Of a stretch of DNA of 26,955 nucleotides, positions 19,001-25,151 are shown piece by piece. Source of the stretch: Baffinella frigidus (taxonomy: Eukaryota > Cryptophyceae > Cryptomonadales > Baffinellaceae); contig MU647032.1 of assembly GCA_026770585.1 (NCBI GenBank), forward strand, positions 107,326 through 134,280, read 5' to 3'. Both the position numbers and the translations under genes were made by a program. Numbering within the stretch: the stretch's first letter is position 1; each line of letters begins with the position of its first letter. Under the pieces are notes generated by a model, which was not told the DNA's origin, made no database searches, and saw nothing but the letters and a program-made list of their open reading frames with translations.

Positions 19001-22000
19001 CAACCGGGGGCTTCACGGATACAGTCCATCTAAAGGATTTGTTCTAGAACCTTATCCATTGCCCTGGAACCTAACCGGAATTTCTCCTCGAATTCAAGGT
19101 GATGAGGAACTCGGCCGCTGCTAAGTGGCATTCAATACTTTCGAGCCTGGTAAGTAATCAGGCATCTCTCTTCACCACTTTCGAGTCAACCAACGAGCGA
19201 GGCTTGCACGTGACAACTGTCAGTAGTTGTTACTAGTTTTTACTAGTTGTTACTGTTGTTACTACAGTTGTTAGTAGTTGTTACTGTTGTTACTACAGTT
19301 GTTACTAACTGCCACGCGTCGACGCGTGGCTGTTGCACTTCAAGGGTTCGCTGCACGCTAGACCCTCATCCCTGAATCCCTCAACCCGAAACCCGAAGCG
19401 TCTTCTTCTTCTTTATTACTCTCGATACAGGTCCTAGATAGGCCCTTAAGCCTTGAGTTGAGTGATACCCGAAACCCGAAAACAGCTGCGCAACAAGGGC
19501 GCACTGCACGCTAAACTCGAATCCTCGAATCCCTCCACCCAAAACCCTCACCCAGCTGCACTACAAGTGCTCGATGCACCGGAGCCCTTGTAGTGCAGGC
19601 AAAGACCTTGCCGGTGAAAGAAACAACTTGCACTAACACCTTTCGGGGCGGCAGCTGCACTGCAAGGGCGCGCTGCTCCCTAATCCCTCAATCCCTCAAT
19701 CCCTCAACCTGAGATGCGAAACCCGAAACCAGCTGCCCGAAACCAGCTAGCTTGCACTAACAACTTTTGACGCGGCAGCTGCACTACAAGGGCGCGCTGC
19801 TCGCCAAACCCTAATCCCTGAATTCCGAGAACCGAGAACCGAAACCCGAGAACCGAAACCCGAAAACCTCAACCCGAAACCCGAAAACAGCTGCACTACA
19901 AGGGCTCGCTGCACACCGGCAAGGTGTTCGACAACTCCCGCGACCGCGGAGACGCGCCCACGGAGTTCCCGATGAGCGATGTTATCCCGGGCTTCTCCCA
20001 GGGCCTGGCCCAGATCAAGGCACTGCCCTCCCACTCACCCCGGGAAGTTGAGGGTGCGAGAGACCTTGACACCCGAAACCCGAAATCCGAATCTTGAGAC
20101 CCGAAACCCGAGACCACATCCTGGAACCCGAATCCCGAATCGGAGGAGCGACGTCATCCCGGGCTTCTCCCAGGGCCTCTCCCAGATCAAGGCACCTCAC
20201 CCCTAAACCCGAAACCCTGAACCGGAAACCCCAGACCCGAATCTTGAGACCCGAACCCCGAAACCACATCCTGAAACCCGAAACCCGAAACCCGAAACCC
20301 GAATCCCGAATCCCGAATCCCGAAACCCGAATCCCGAAACCATCTCTGGCTTCTTTGGGGGCCTGTCGCACATCAAGGCACCCGCCTGACCCCTGAATCC
20401 CGAATCCCGAATCCCGAATCCCGAATCCCGAATCCCGAATCCCGAATCCCGAGGGTCTGTCGCAGATCAAGGCACGCAACCCCCGCACGTTCCTCGAACT
20501 TGTCGACTGGACCCTGAACCTGATACCCAAAACCCGCAAGCCGAAACCCGAAATCCGAAACCCTAACCCCAAAACGCTTGCAGGTCGGGGGGTCGGCGAA
20601 GATCGTGATCCCGTATGAGGAGGGCTACGGTGACCAGGACCTCGGCCAGGTCCACACGAGTCTATCCATGCGAACAGAATAAATGTCGATTGTAACCGTT
20701 TGCGTAGTAATTTTTATACGTTTGGTCACGTGGCGCCCGAAAAGCGGGCGCCACGTGACCAATTCTCCCCTCAAAACGCTACAATCGACTTTTATTCTGT
20801 TCGCATGGATAGCCTCGTGTGGGTGCTCGCCCCTACCCCAACCCTAACATCAACACGCCTCAACCCTGCACCCGAAGAGCTTCGATCCCGAATGTCGGGT
20901 AGGTGCCTCCCACCACACATCCCACACATCCCACACAGCGGGCTACCAAGGGATTTTGAATAATCCCTCAGCGATCAGACCTAGGATCCTACGGTAGGAA
21001 ACCCGTAGGGTCAAAGGGGGGTTCCTACGGATAAGGTAACGGAAACTCGGCCCAAAACGTCGGGCAAGTACCTCCCACCACACAGTGTTCCGCGTTACGT
21101 TCATTTGCCTTGGTTTGGGGCTTAGGGATTATGGGGGGGTTTATGTCTAGGCGTTGAGGGTTTAGGGTGAGTGTTTTAGGATTCAGGGTTTAGCACACGC
21201 GCATGTGCAAAATGATGTTCATGTGCGGAACACTTCTCCAGGACTCCGAAATGGACTCAGGAAAGGCCACACAGCTGGCTACCAAGGGCTTTCCGGCCCG
21301 ATTCGGGCCGCCTTTCCGTTGCCTTATCCGTAGGAAGCCCCCTATGGCCCTACGGAGTTGCCTACCGTAGGGTTCGGCGAAGATCGTGATCCCGTATGAA
21401 GAGGGACCAGGACCTCGGCCAGGTGCCTCATAACCTTCAAGCTTTAGGGATTCTTCCTCAGGATAAATCGCAAGACCCTAAAAAATACGCCCGGCCGTAC
21501 GGATGCCATCCATGATCCCGTCTGGCCAGGGTTGCGGGCGAGGTGCATCCCGCCTTCTAATTCTTCCTGCTTTAAAGGGGGCTCGCCATAAAACACAGTT
21601 AGATCACCAACTCCAAGAACAGAACGACTCCTAAAATATGTTTATGGCGAGCCCCATTTTTTTAGGCAGTGCTGGACCCGTACGATTTGGGGGGTCGGCA
21701 AAGATCGTGATCCCGTTTGAAGAGGGCTACGGGGATCAGGACCTCGGCCAGGTTGGGGGATGGGGTTTAGGGTCTGTGGTTTAGGAAGGTGGCATCGACA
21801 CAAACCGTTGTGCGTTGAGTGAAACACTTTGTGCGTTGAGTGAAACTCTTGTCTGTGGCTGTTGAGTAAATCTCTTTGTGCGTGGCGGTTGGGTGAATCT
21901 CTTTGTGTGTGGCGGTTGACTGAATCTCGTTGTGCGTGGTAAGGCCGGATCCCGCCCACTCATGTTCCTGGCGTTTGACTGAAATTCTTTGTGCGTGGCG

Positions 22001-22094
22001 GTTAAGTGAAATCTTCTGTGCGTGGCAGGGCCTGATCCCGGCGTTCTCGGTCCTAATCTTCGAGGTCGAGGTCGTAGGTGTCACCCCCAAGTAG
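13073..22094 (+). CDS. FKBP-type peptidyl-prolyl cis-trans isomerase (FkpA/Mip-like), probably mitochondrial; nine exons
   Basis: Catalyses cis-trans isomerisation of X-Pro bonds in protein folding. Exons: 13073-13205, 13436-13504, 14229-14317, 16818-16899, 17999-18057, 18696-18758, 19891-20019, 20584-20649, 22029-22094. They total 756 nt, giving 251 residues and a TAG stop. Residues 1-44 are Ala/Arg-rich with no Asp or Glu, typical of a mitochondrial presequence. Residues 45-144 (WYVLGVQMGHQMGD, VDSFLKGL) resemble the helical FKBP_N dimerisation domain of bacterial FkpA/Mip proteins. Residues about 157-250 are the FKBP domain: HYKG (Y168 matches FKBP12 Y26), VFDNSRDRG (F178, D179, R184), DVIPGF (V196, I197), EGYGD (Y223), GLIPA, and IFEVEV (F241). 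The pocket Trp59 equivalent is Phe200. Introns are GT-AG except intron 7, which is GC-AG. Intact frame across all nine exons argues for a functional gene. The mitochondrial location is inferred only from the presequence. Confidence 0.92.
13527..13660. mobile_element. Fold-back element, family J copy 1
   Basis: Arms CCAGAAGAGAACCAAATCGG and CCGATTTGGTTCTCTTCTGG, 20 bp and perfect. The same arms occur at 15006-15133. Located in FKBP intron 2. Confidence 0.8.
13670..13795. mobile_element. MITE-like element, family H copy
   Basis: Shares GGGCTCTTTTCCGCTCCAA, AGTCGGTCAGCCCGA and GCTAG ends with elements at 16033-16172 and 17552-17694. Confidence 0.7.
13823..13951. mobile_element. Compound fold-back element
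   Basis: Two interleaved inverted pairs: GAGCTTTACAAAACGCGATT with its complement, and GGGTCAAATCCGGT with ACCGGATTTGACCC. Confidence 0.7.
13961..14000 (+). repeat. Acceptor-side copy of FKBP exon 3
   Basis: Forty nt preceded by GGCAG match 14229-14268 with two differences (VEVDSFLKGLTDT), then break off. It lies upstream of the real exon. Confidence 0.9.
14325..14450. mobile_element. MITE-like element, family B copy 3
   Basis: CCACGCCAGAGG to CCTCTGGCGTGG, starting eight nt past the exon 3 donor. An internal CGCCAGATCTGGCG palindrome may mark a second terminus. Confidence 0.75.
14617..14673 (+). repeat. Donor-side copy of FKBP exon 3 (first)
   Basis: Reads DTLAGIVDSAALSNEDSDK followed by an intact GT donor. 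The exon start and acceptor are missing. It lies downstream of the real exon. A more decayed second copy (SLSQEDS then GTACAG) is at 15290-15327. Confidence 0.85.
15006..15133. mobile_element. Fold-back element, family J copy 2
   Basis: Arms CCAGAAGAGAACCAAAT and ATTTGGTTCACTTCTGG-like. The centre is a nearly perfect palindrome at 15052-15083 built on GCAGACTAAAGGCT. Confidence 0.75.
15338..15479. mobile_element. MITE-like element, family A copy 2
   Basis: CCACCACCCCCCACGGCAGG with ACCAAATCGTCG on the left; CGATTTGGTCTTCCCGTGAG with GGTTGGTGG on the right. Confidence 0.75.
15480..15595. mobile_element. MITE-like element, family F
   Basis: GGTACCTCGCTCATCAGAA to TTCTTATGAGCCAGGTACC, with CCTAGGACC...CCTAGGGCC inside. 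A related 5' end (GGTACCTCGCTCATAAG) occurs at 26248. Confidence 0.65.
15602..15784. mobile_element. Fold-back element, family C copy 2
   Basis: Inverted arms CGAGTATTCATGATGGATAC and its near complement; inner arms include GGGGAGCTCCGATC and AATTACTACA. Ends match 12069-12222. Confidence 0.75.
15800..16009. mobile_element. Fold-back element
   Basis: Arms near CGCTTTTCGAGTTGCTGAG and CAGCAACTCGAAAACCG, with inner GACGAGATG / CATCTCGTC. The centre holds three tandem CACAATTCGATTTGTAC-like units. Confidence 0.7.
16033..16172. mobile_element. MITE-like element, family H copy
   Basis: CTAGCTCTGTCTCAG to GAGGTGGAGCTAG, with an internal GGATCACCAATGTGGTGATCC hairpin. Confidence 0.75.
16183..16325. 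mobile_element. Fold-back element
   Basis: Perfect outer arms GAGGCCATGCAATTTAAACC and its complement around about 100 bp. Confidence 0.75.
16444..16603. mobile_element. MITE-like element, family D copy 4
   Basis: Contains GGGCTACGAAGGG, TCGTTACCTTTTCCGTAGGA and CCCTTCGAAGTCCGCTGTGT. It abuts the family G copy that follows. Confidence 0.75.
16605..16742. mobile_element. MITE-like element, family G copy 2
   Basis: Ends CCCTTAGCAGCC and CCGCTGCTAAGTGGG; internal TTCACGGATACAGTGCATCT. Confidence 0.75.
16959..16973 (+). repeat. Donor-side copy of FKBP exon 4
   Basis: CGCCACGGAGAACGGTACC repeats the exon end and donor (CGCCACGGAGATCGGTAAG at 16885). A second copy of the adjacent intron sequence (AACACGCTCCATAAGTTAAC) occurs at 17312-17331. 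Confidence 0.65.
16975..17170. mobile_element. MITE-like element, family A copy 3
   Basis: ACCACCAACCCTCATGG to GAGGGTTAGTGGT, with a 26-bp perfect palindrome built on CGTCGGGGTCGGA near 17032-17057. Confidence 0.75.
17172..17308. mobile_element. MITE-like element, family B copy 4 (uninterrupted)
   Basis: CCACGCCAGATTCTTGGAAG to AGTCTGGCGTGG. This is the intact counterpart of 11938-12237. Confidence 0.8.
17349..17498. mobile_element. MITE-like element, family A copy 4
   Basis: Left AATCAAATCGCCGATTTT, right TCATTGATTTGAGCAGCCCG then TGAGGGTTGGTGGT. Confidence 0.7.
17552..17694. mobile_element. MITE-like element, family H copy
   Basis: CTAGATCTGTCTCAGCC to GAGGCACCACTAG, with the internal hairpin GGCTCTCACCAATTTGGTGA. 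Confidence 0.75.
17821..17861 (+). repeat. Acceptor-side copy of FKBP exon 5
   Basis: Reads KMLEAAAKEAG, matching exon 5 KVLEAAAKEPG, then ends. A small deletion has altered the acceptor. It lies upstream of the real exon (17999). Confidence 0.8.
18159..18368 (+). repeat. Donor-side fragments of FKBP exon 5 flanking a family E element
   Basis: Fragments at 18159-18208 and 18337-18368 carry decayed exon 3' ends followed by GGTAT donors. A family E MITE (18208-18312) lies between them. Confidence 0.6.
18208..18312. mobile_element. MITE-like element, family E copy 2 (inverted)
   Basis: TATCCCGTAAGTGGCGAG to CCACTTGAGGGATA, in the reverse orientation to 1205-1310. Confidence 0.75.
18897..18960 (+). 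repeat. Donor-side copy of FKBP exon 6 with donor mutated
   Basis: Matches exon 6 (GCGCGCAGCCCACC, ACCGACAAGGTCAAG) and 14 nt of its intron (ACGCACCCTTCC). The donor G is A (AAG|ATACGC) and an insertion shifts the frame. The shared intron sequence shows that the duplicated unit crossed the junction. Confidence 0.88.
18990..19128. mobile_element. MITE-like element, family G copy 3
   Basis: CCCACTTCGCAGC to CCGCTGCTAAGTGG with GGCTTCACGGATACAGTCC. Confidence 0.75.
19217..19332. repeat. GTTGTTACTA tandem repeats plus perfect palindrome
   Basis: Units of GTTGTTACTACAGTTGTTA repeat from about 19226 to 19307. They are followed by the 20-bp perfect palindrome GCCACGCGTCGACGCGTGGC, immediately before the first exon 7 fragment. 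Confidence 0.8.
19331..19804 (+). repeat. Five acceptor-side copies of FKBP exon 7 in tandem
   Basis: Fragments at about 19331-19360, 19496-19512, 19556-19582, 19655-19679 and 19779-19804 copy the exon start LHYKGSLH to varying fidelity; four of them follow a CAG. Spacers contain CCCGAAA repeats and a duplicated CTTGCACTAACA segment (19628 and 19752). The real exon starts at 19891. Confidence 0.9.
20050..20575. repeat. CCCGAAA / AATCCCG heptamer array
   Basis: Degenerate to nearly perfect heptamers in FKBP intron 7, C-rich on the sense strand, interrupted only by exon 7 fragments. The cleanest run, AATCCCG, is at 20395-20452. Confidence 0.9.
20149..20471 (+). repeat. Three donor-side copies of FKBP exon 7
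   Basis: Fragments at 20149-20191 (DVIPGFSQGLSQIK), 20341-20377 and 20451-20471 end in ATCAAG|GCAC, the same unusual GC donor as the real exon. They shorten with distance from it, and all lie downstream. Confidence 0.9.
20662..20812. mobile_element. Fold-back element with long hairpin centre
   Basis: Outer arms CTATCCATGCGAACAGAATA and complement; inner hairpin GGTCACGTGGCGCCCG / CGGGCGCCACGTGACC. Begins 12 nt after the exon 8 donor. Confidence 0.85.
20931..21080. mobile_element. MITE-like element, family D copy 5 (inverted)
   Basis: Left end CCACACAGCGGGCTACCAAG; the interior carries the family core in reverse (TTCCTACGGATAAGGTAACG). Confidence 0.75.
21267..21373. mobile_element. MITE-like element, family D copy 6 (3' truncated)
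   Basis: CCACACAGCTGGCTACCAAG through CCTACCGTAGGG. It breaks off exactly where an exon 8 fragment begins. Confidence 0.75.
21373..21751 (+). repeat. Two donor-side copies of FKBP exon 8
   Basis: Copies at 21373-21422 (a short deletion shifts the frame) and 21689-21751 (VIPFEEGYGDQDLGQ, open frame) keep the CTCGGCCAG|GT donor. Neither has a CAG at the exon start position. Both lie downstream of the real exon 20584-20649. Confidence 0.88.
21806..22010 (+). repeat. Acceptor-derived satellite upstream of FKBP exon 9
   Basis: Units of about 30 bp (GTTGAGTGAATCTCTTTGTG then CGTGGCG) recur about seven times up to the real acceptor CTGTGCGTGGCAG at 22028. One unit (about 21928-21955) continues into a decayed exon 9 start (GGCCGGATCCCGCC). 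Confidence 0.8.
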
Positions 22095-22118
22095 ACTCCA
22101 CGATTCGAGCAGGGCTCT

Positions 22119-22229
22119 CCCTTAAATCTTTCAAGTGGCCAGGCAGTCAAATTTGACGGCCAAGAGGTCCTAGGCCTGTCCTAGGGCCCTACGGTGGGGC
22201 GTATGAGCCTACTCGCCACTTAAGGGATA
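22119..22229. mobile_element. MITE-like element, family E copy 3
   Basis: CCCTTAAATC..AAGTGG to CCACTTAAGGGATA, 25 bp after the FKBP stop codon; it may lie in the 3' UTR. Confidence 0.75.
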
Positions 22230-22660
22230 AGCTGCGACAGGATGCTGGTGGAAGACCGGGACCACCTCAGGATCGCGAATCACGTCGGTAGGTGGTGGAG
22301 TTGATATCCATCCGGAAAATGCTCGTATGAGCGGCCGACACGGGGTGCAGTATGTGGCACAATGCGTAGCATGTGTGGCACTGACGCTGATGGTTTGGCA
22401 ATAAATTATCAATCTCTCTCTCTGCGAACCACGTTCGAATATTGCTGTATTCCCTGCAGGGGCCGGCACAGCCACACAAGCAAACATAGAGCGCCTTTGC
22501 CCAGCCAAATCGTATCGCGAGAGACGAGCCACGACTGTACCGATTTTACTTTGCACACGTGTACATTCACTTACACATTTTCGCCGCTCTTGTCTATTGT
22601 CTAGCCACTCCTACATCTGTGCATGAGGCACCCGCTCTCCACGTCCCACAGGCGCACGCG
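22230..22660. other. Unique-sequence spacer without a supported gene
   Basis: Mixed composition, no telomere-like repeats, no ORF I can support. It probably contains the 3' flank of FKBP. Confidence 0.4.
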
Positions 22661-22666
22661 TTTCTC

Positions 22667-23407
22667 TCAGCCAGAAGCGTCGACGGCACGATCCAGAACC
22701 CGCCGAGAACCCGGTGGCTTGGGCAGCGCCTTGCCCCCTTCCCGGGCACCCTGGAAGCCCATGGCGCGGTGGGCCTGTGCGTACTGCAGAGCGCGCATGT
22801 GCAGAAGCAACTGCCCCCCGACAGCAGCCTGCGCTGTGCTGGGGCGAAAGGCAGCCCCCGGCGTGCCGGCCGATGCAGTGCGGCGCACGGGGCCGCACGC
22901 GACGGCGACGCGTGAACCGATGGGGCAGATCTCCTGAGGCGTGGAGGACAGTCTGGAGAGAGGAGGCGGGTCGGGAACCGCGTTGCGATCGCGGGCCTCG
23001 AAGCAGGAGCTTCGGCGCACCGGGCGCGTTGCGATCGTGGACCTCGGCCAGGAGCTTGGGCGCGAGCTGCCCGGTGTCGTATCGCTTGGCGCCAGCGGAC
23101 ATCTCGCCTTGTGGCGGCTCCCGAGCACTTTCCATGCGTCGGCTTGAGACCGCCCCATGGGACGGGTCTTGATGCACTTGCAAGGACCGTTCGGGTGCGC
23201 TATGCACTCGCCGACAGCGTGGTACTGGACGGGAAACATGAGCACCTGCGGCGGCGCTGCCCGCTGCGGGGCGAAGAGCAGGAGCTTGTCCATGCTCGAG
23301 CGAGCAGCGAGCAGGCTCTCCACTTCCTGGGAGGGCGCCAGATATTGGCGGCGCGGGATGCGGGCGGCGCGGTGGGCGGCGTGAGTGGGGTGTGCGGTGA
23401 GCTGCAT
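22667..23407 (-). CDS. Possible coding region, unrecognised (uncertain exon structure)
   Basis: A 246-codon open frame with strong G/C preference at third positions, lying in a GC-rich stretch without the repeats that fill the rest of the window. It includes the segments LLLFAPQRAAPPQV and GECIAHPNGPCKC. I do not recognise a family. A second minus-strand frame (22611-23582) is also open and contains a plausible stretch, RYDTGQLAPKLLAEVHDRN, near 23030-23090. The true gene may therefore switch frames by splicing, for example at a CAG|GAG acceptor near 22937. High GC lowers stop density, so long ORFs here are weak evidence. A duplicated segment of about 39 nt (starting near 22980 and 23026) lies inside it. 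Confidence 0.25.
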   Translation of the reverse strand: MQLTAHPTHAAHRAARIPRRQYLAPSQEVESLLAARSSMDKLLLFAPQRAAPPQVLMFPVQYHAVGECIAHPNGPCKCIKTRPMGRSQADAWKVLGSRHKARCPLAPSDTTPGSSRPSSWPRSTIATRPVRRSSCFEARDRNAVPDPPPLSRLSSTPQEICPIGSRVAVACGPVRRTASAGTPGAAFRPSTAQAAVGGQLLLHMRALQYAQAHRAMGFQGAREGGKALPKPPGSRRVLDRAVDASG

Positions 23408-23467
23408 GGCGGGGTCGTGTGCGCGGGACGGTTTTGTGGTTGATCATTCGGATTAACAACCATTGTC

Positions 23468-23517
23468 TAAATGACCCCCTTGCGTCAAGGGGGTCATTTT
23501 GGCGCAAGAGGGTCATT
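23468..23517. terminator. Strong GC hairpin
   Basis: AATGACCCCCTTGCG / CAAGGGGGTCATTTTGGCG form a long stem, followed by another AAGAGGGTCATT copy. It could be a fold-back element or an RNA structure; a bacterial-type terminator role is not expected in this eukaryote. Confidence 0.4.
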
Positions 23518-24149
23518 CTACAAGATGCAACAAAAAAGTGGCCGGTCCCCTGGACGAGATGGCAATAATTGACTTTTAGCAATAATTATTGTCAGCAACA
23601 ATAGACAGGTTTACAAAAACAGGGGCGGCAAATTGGCGGCAAGGCGGTCAGCAAGACGAGAGAATTGACGTTGCCATATTTTTTTTACTTTTGCATCAAT
23701 GACCGGACTGTCAGCTAGGTGATGCGACCTTTGACTTTTTAGATGGACGCATCTAAAAATGAAAAATCCTCTGTTATCCGAAACCGCGAGGTGCTGCATC
23801 CCCCACTGAACCTTCCGCCAGCAACAGGCCACCTTTCACCTCTCGCCCTGCCCTTCCGCCCCGCGCTCCAGACCTGTCGTCACGGCGTGCCCCCATCGCT
23901 GCGCTGTCGCGCAGGCCGGGAAAGATTCGGAGCAGGAGGGTAGGCGCACCTTCCTACAAGGCCAAGGTCCTCGCGCCCGTCTGTCCCCGTGTGTTCCCAG
24001 CGCAGCGACGGTGCTTGATAGGAGAAGGGTCGATTGCCACAGGCCCGCATGGTGACTTGCTGGGACCGCGACAGGATGGGGGCAGGGCGGAGCACGCTCA
24101 ACAACCCCGAGAGGTACCCTCGCGACGCGCGCGATATCCACCCCAAGGT

Positions 24150-24433
24150 GCGCTGGGCAAAGTCTTTGCGCTCCAGAACTTCCCAATACCCGGGGTTTTC
24201 ACCTCCGGGGTAGTGGGGCTTCTGTCATCACCCCTCTCCCCGCGCACTGCGATTGAAAAGGTGGTGGTCAGCTTTCAGTAAACGCGCTATCCTCGCAGCA
24301 CCCGTCCGGAAAACCAGGCTGGCGTGCCCCCCTCCGGGTACCCCAGGCAAAGTCTTTGTTGTTCTGCCCTCACCCGTCTCCCTGCCGCGCATTCCTACGG
24401 TGGTGCTCAGCTTTCAGTAAACGCGCTGCCCCC
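24150..24433. repeat. Duplicated segment in the GC-rich island
   Basis: GGGCAAAGTCTTTG and GGTCAGCTTTCAGTAAACGC at 24157 and about 24270 recur as AGGCAAAGTCTTTG and GCTCAGCTTTCAGTAAACGC near 24346 and 24405. The duplicated segment is roughly 85-140 bp. A third partial repeat, GCAGC(A/G)CCCGTCCGG, occurs at 24297 and 24511. Confidence 0.7.
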
Positions 24434-24659
24434 CCCCCTAGTATCTTGCGCGGTCGCGCTCGGCTGGATTCCGCTCTGCAACACCAAGGATTTCGCTCAT
24501 CCTCTGTCCTGGCAGCGCCCGTCCGGGACGTCGAGGCAGGCGTGGGGTGCCGCGGAAGACTCGCACCAGAAACGCTCCGCCGATCAAGGTGCGCCGCATT
24601 GCAAGACACCCACCCTTGCTGTGTATCGCCTCCTGACACGTGCCAGTAGCGCAACCTAC

Positions 24660-24926
24660 TGAACCGCACCGCCGATGAAGGTGAGAGCTTACCCCGATCA
24701 GTTGCGCCCCCCGTGGGCTATCAGCAATCCTTGAAATCCTGCGCCAGGGCCCTCGGTCGGAGAGGGAACAGTCTTCGGCTTCCCGGAACCTGGAACATAA
24801 GTCAACTTATGGCGTGAGAATCATGGCAGGGACCGGGGTGCAAGTGTTCAGGGGGGGGGGGCAGGTGAGCACTCATCCCGCATCGAGGGGGCACACGCTT
24901 TCGAGCGGCGAGGCAGTGGAGGAGGT
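24660..24926. other. Spacer upstream of the third gene
   Basis: An ATGAAG|GTGAGA at 24675 and a GGCAG|TGGAGGAG|GTGAAC at about 24908 resemble an initial exon and a micro-exon, but neither can be confirmed. Confidence 0.25.
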
Positions 24927-25150
24927 GAACCCCAACCCCTAACCCCTAAATCCTAAATCCTAAACTCTAAAACGTAAACCCTCTCTCTCAACTCTTCACT
25001 ATAAACCCTAAGCTCTCAACCCTAAAACCTCAACCCCAAATCCCAAACCCCAAAACCCAAAACCCAAACCCCAAACCCCAAATCCCAAATCCCAACCCCC
25101 AAACTCCAAAAAACCTAAATCCTGAACCCTAAACCCTAAACCCTGAAACA
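24927..25150. repeat. CCCTAAA / CCCCAAA array
   Basis: Degenerate telomere-like heptamers, C-rich on plus, ending in the CTGAAACAG acceptor of a proposed exon. Confidence 0.9.
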
Positions 25151-25151
25151 G

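Noticed and set aside
13073-22094. Bacterial FkpA/Mip gene acquired by recent transfer
   Set aside because: Nine exons, the local splice-site style and an organellar presequence show an established nuclear gene; ancient bacterial or organellar origin remains possible.
22611-23582. 323-codon minus-strand ORF
   Set aside because: Longest ORF, but Arg/Pro-rich with less natural composition than the overlapping frame 22667-23407; high GC explains its length. Kept only as a possible partial exon source.
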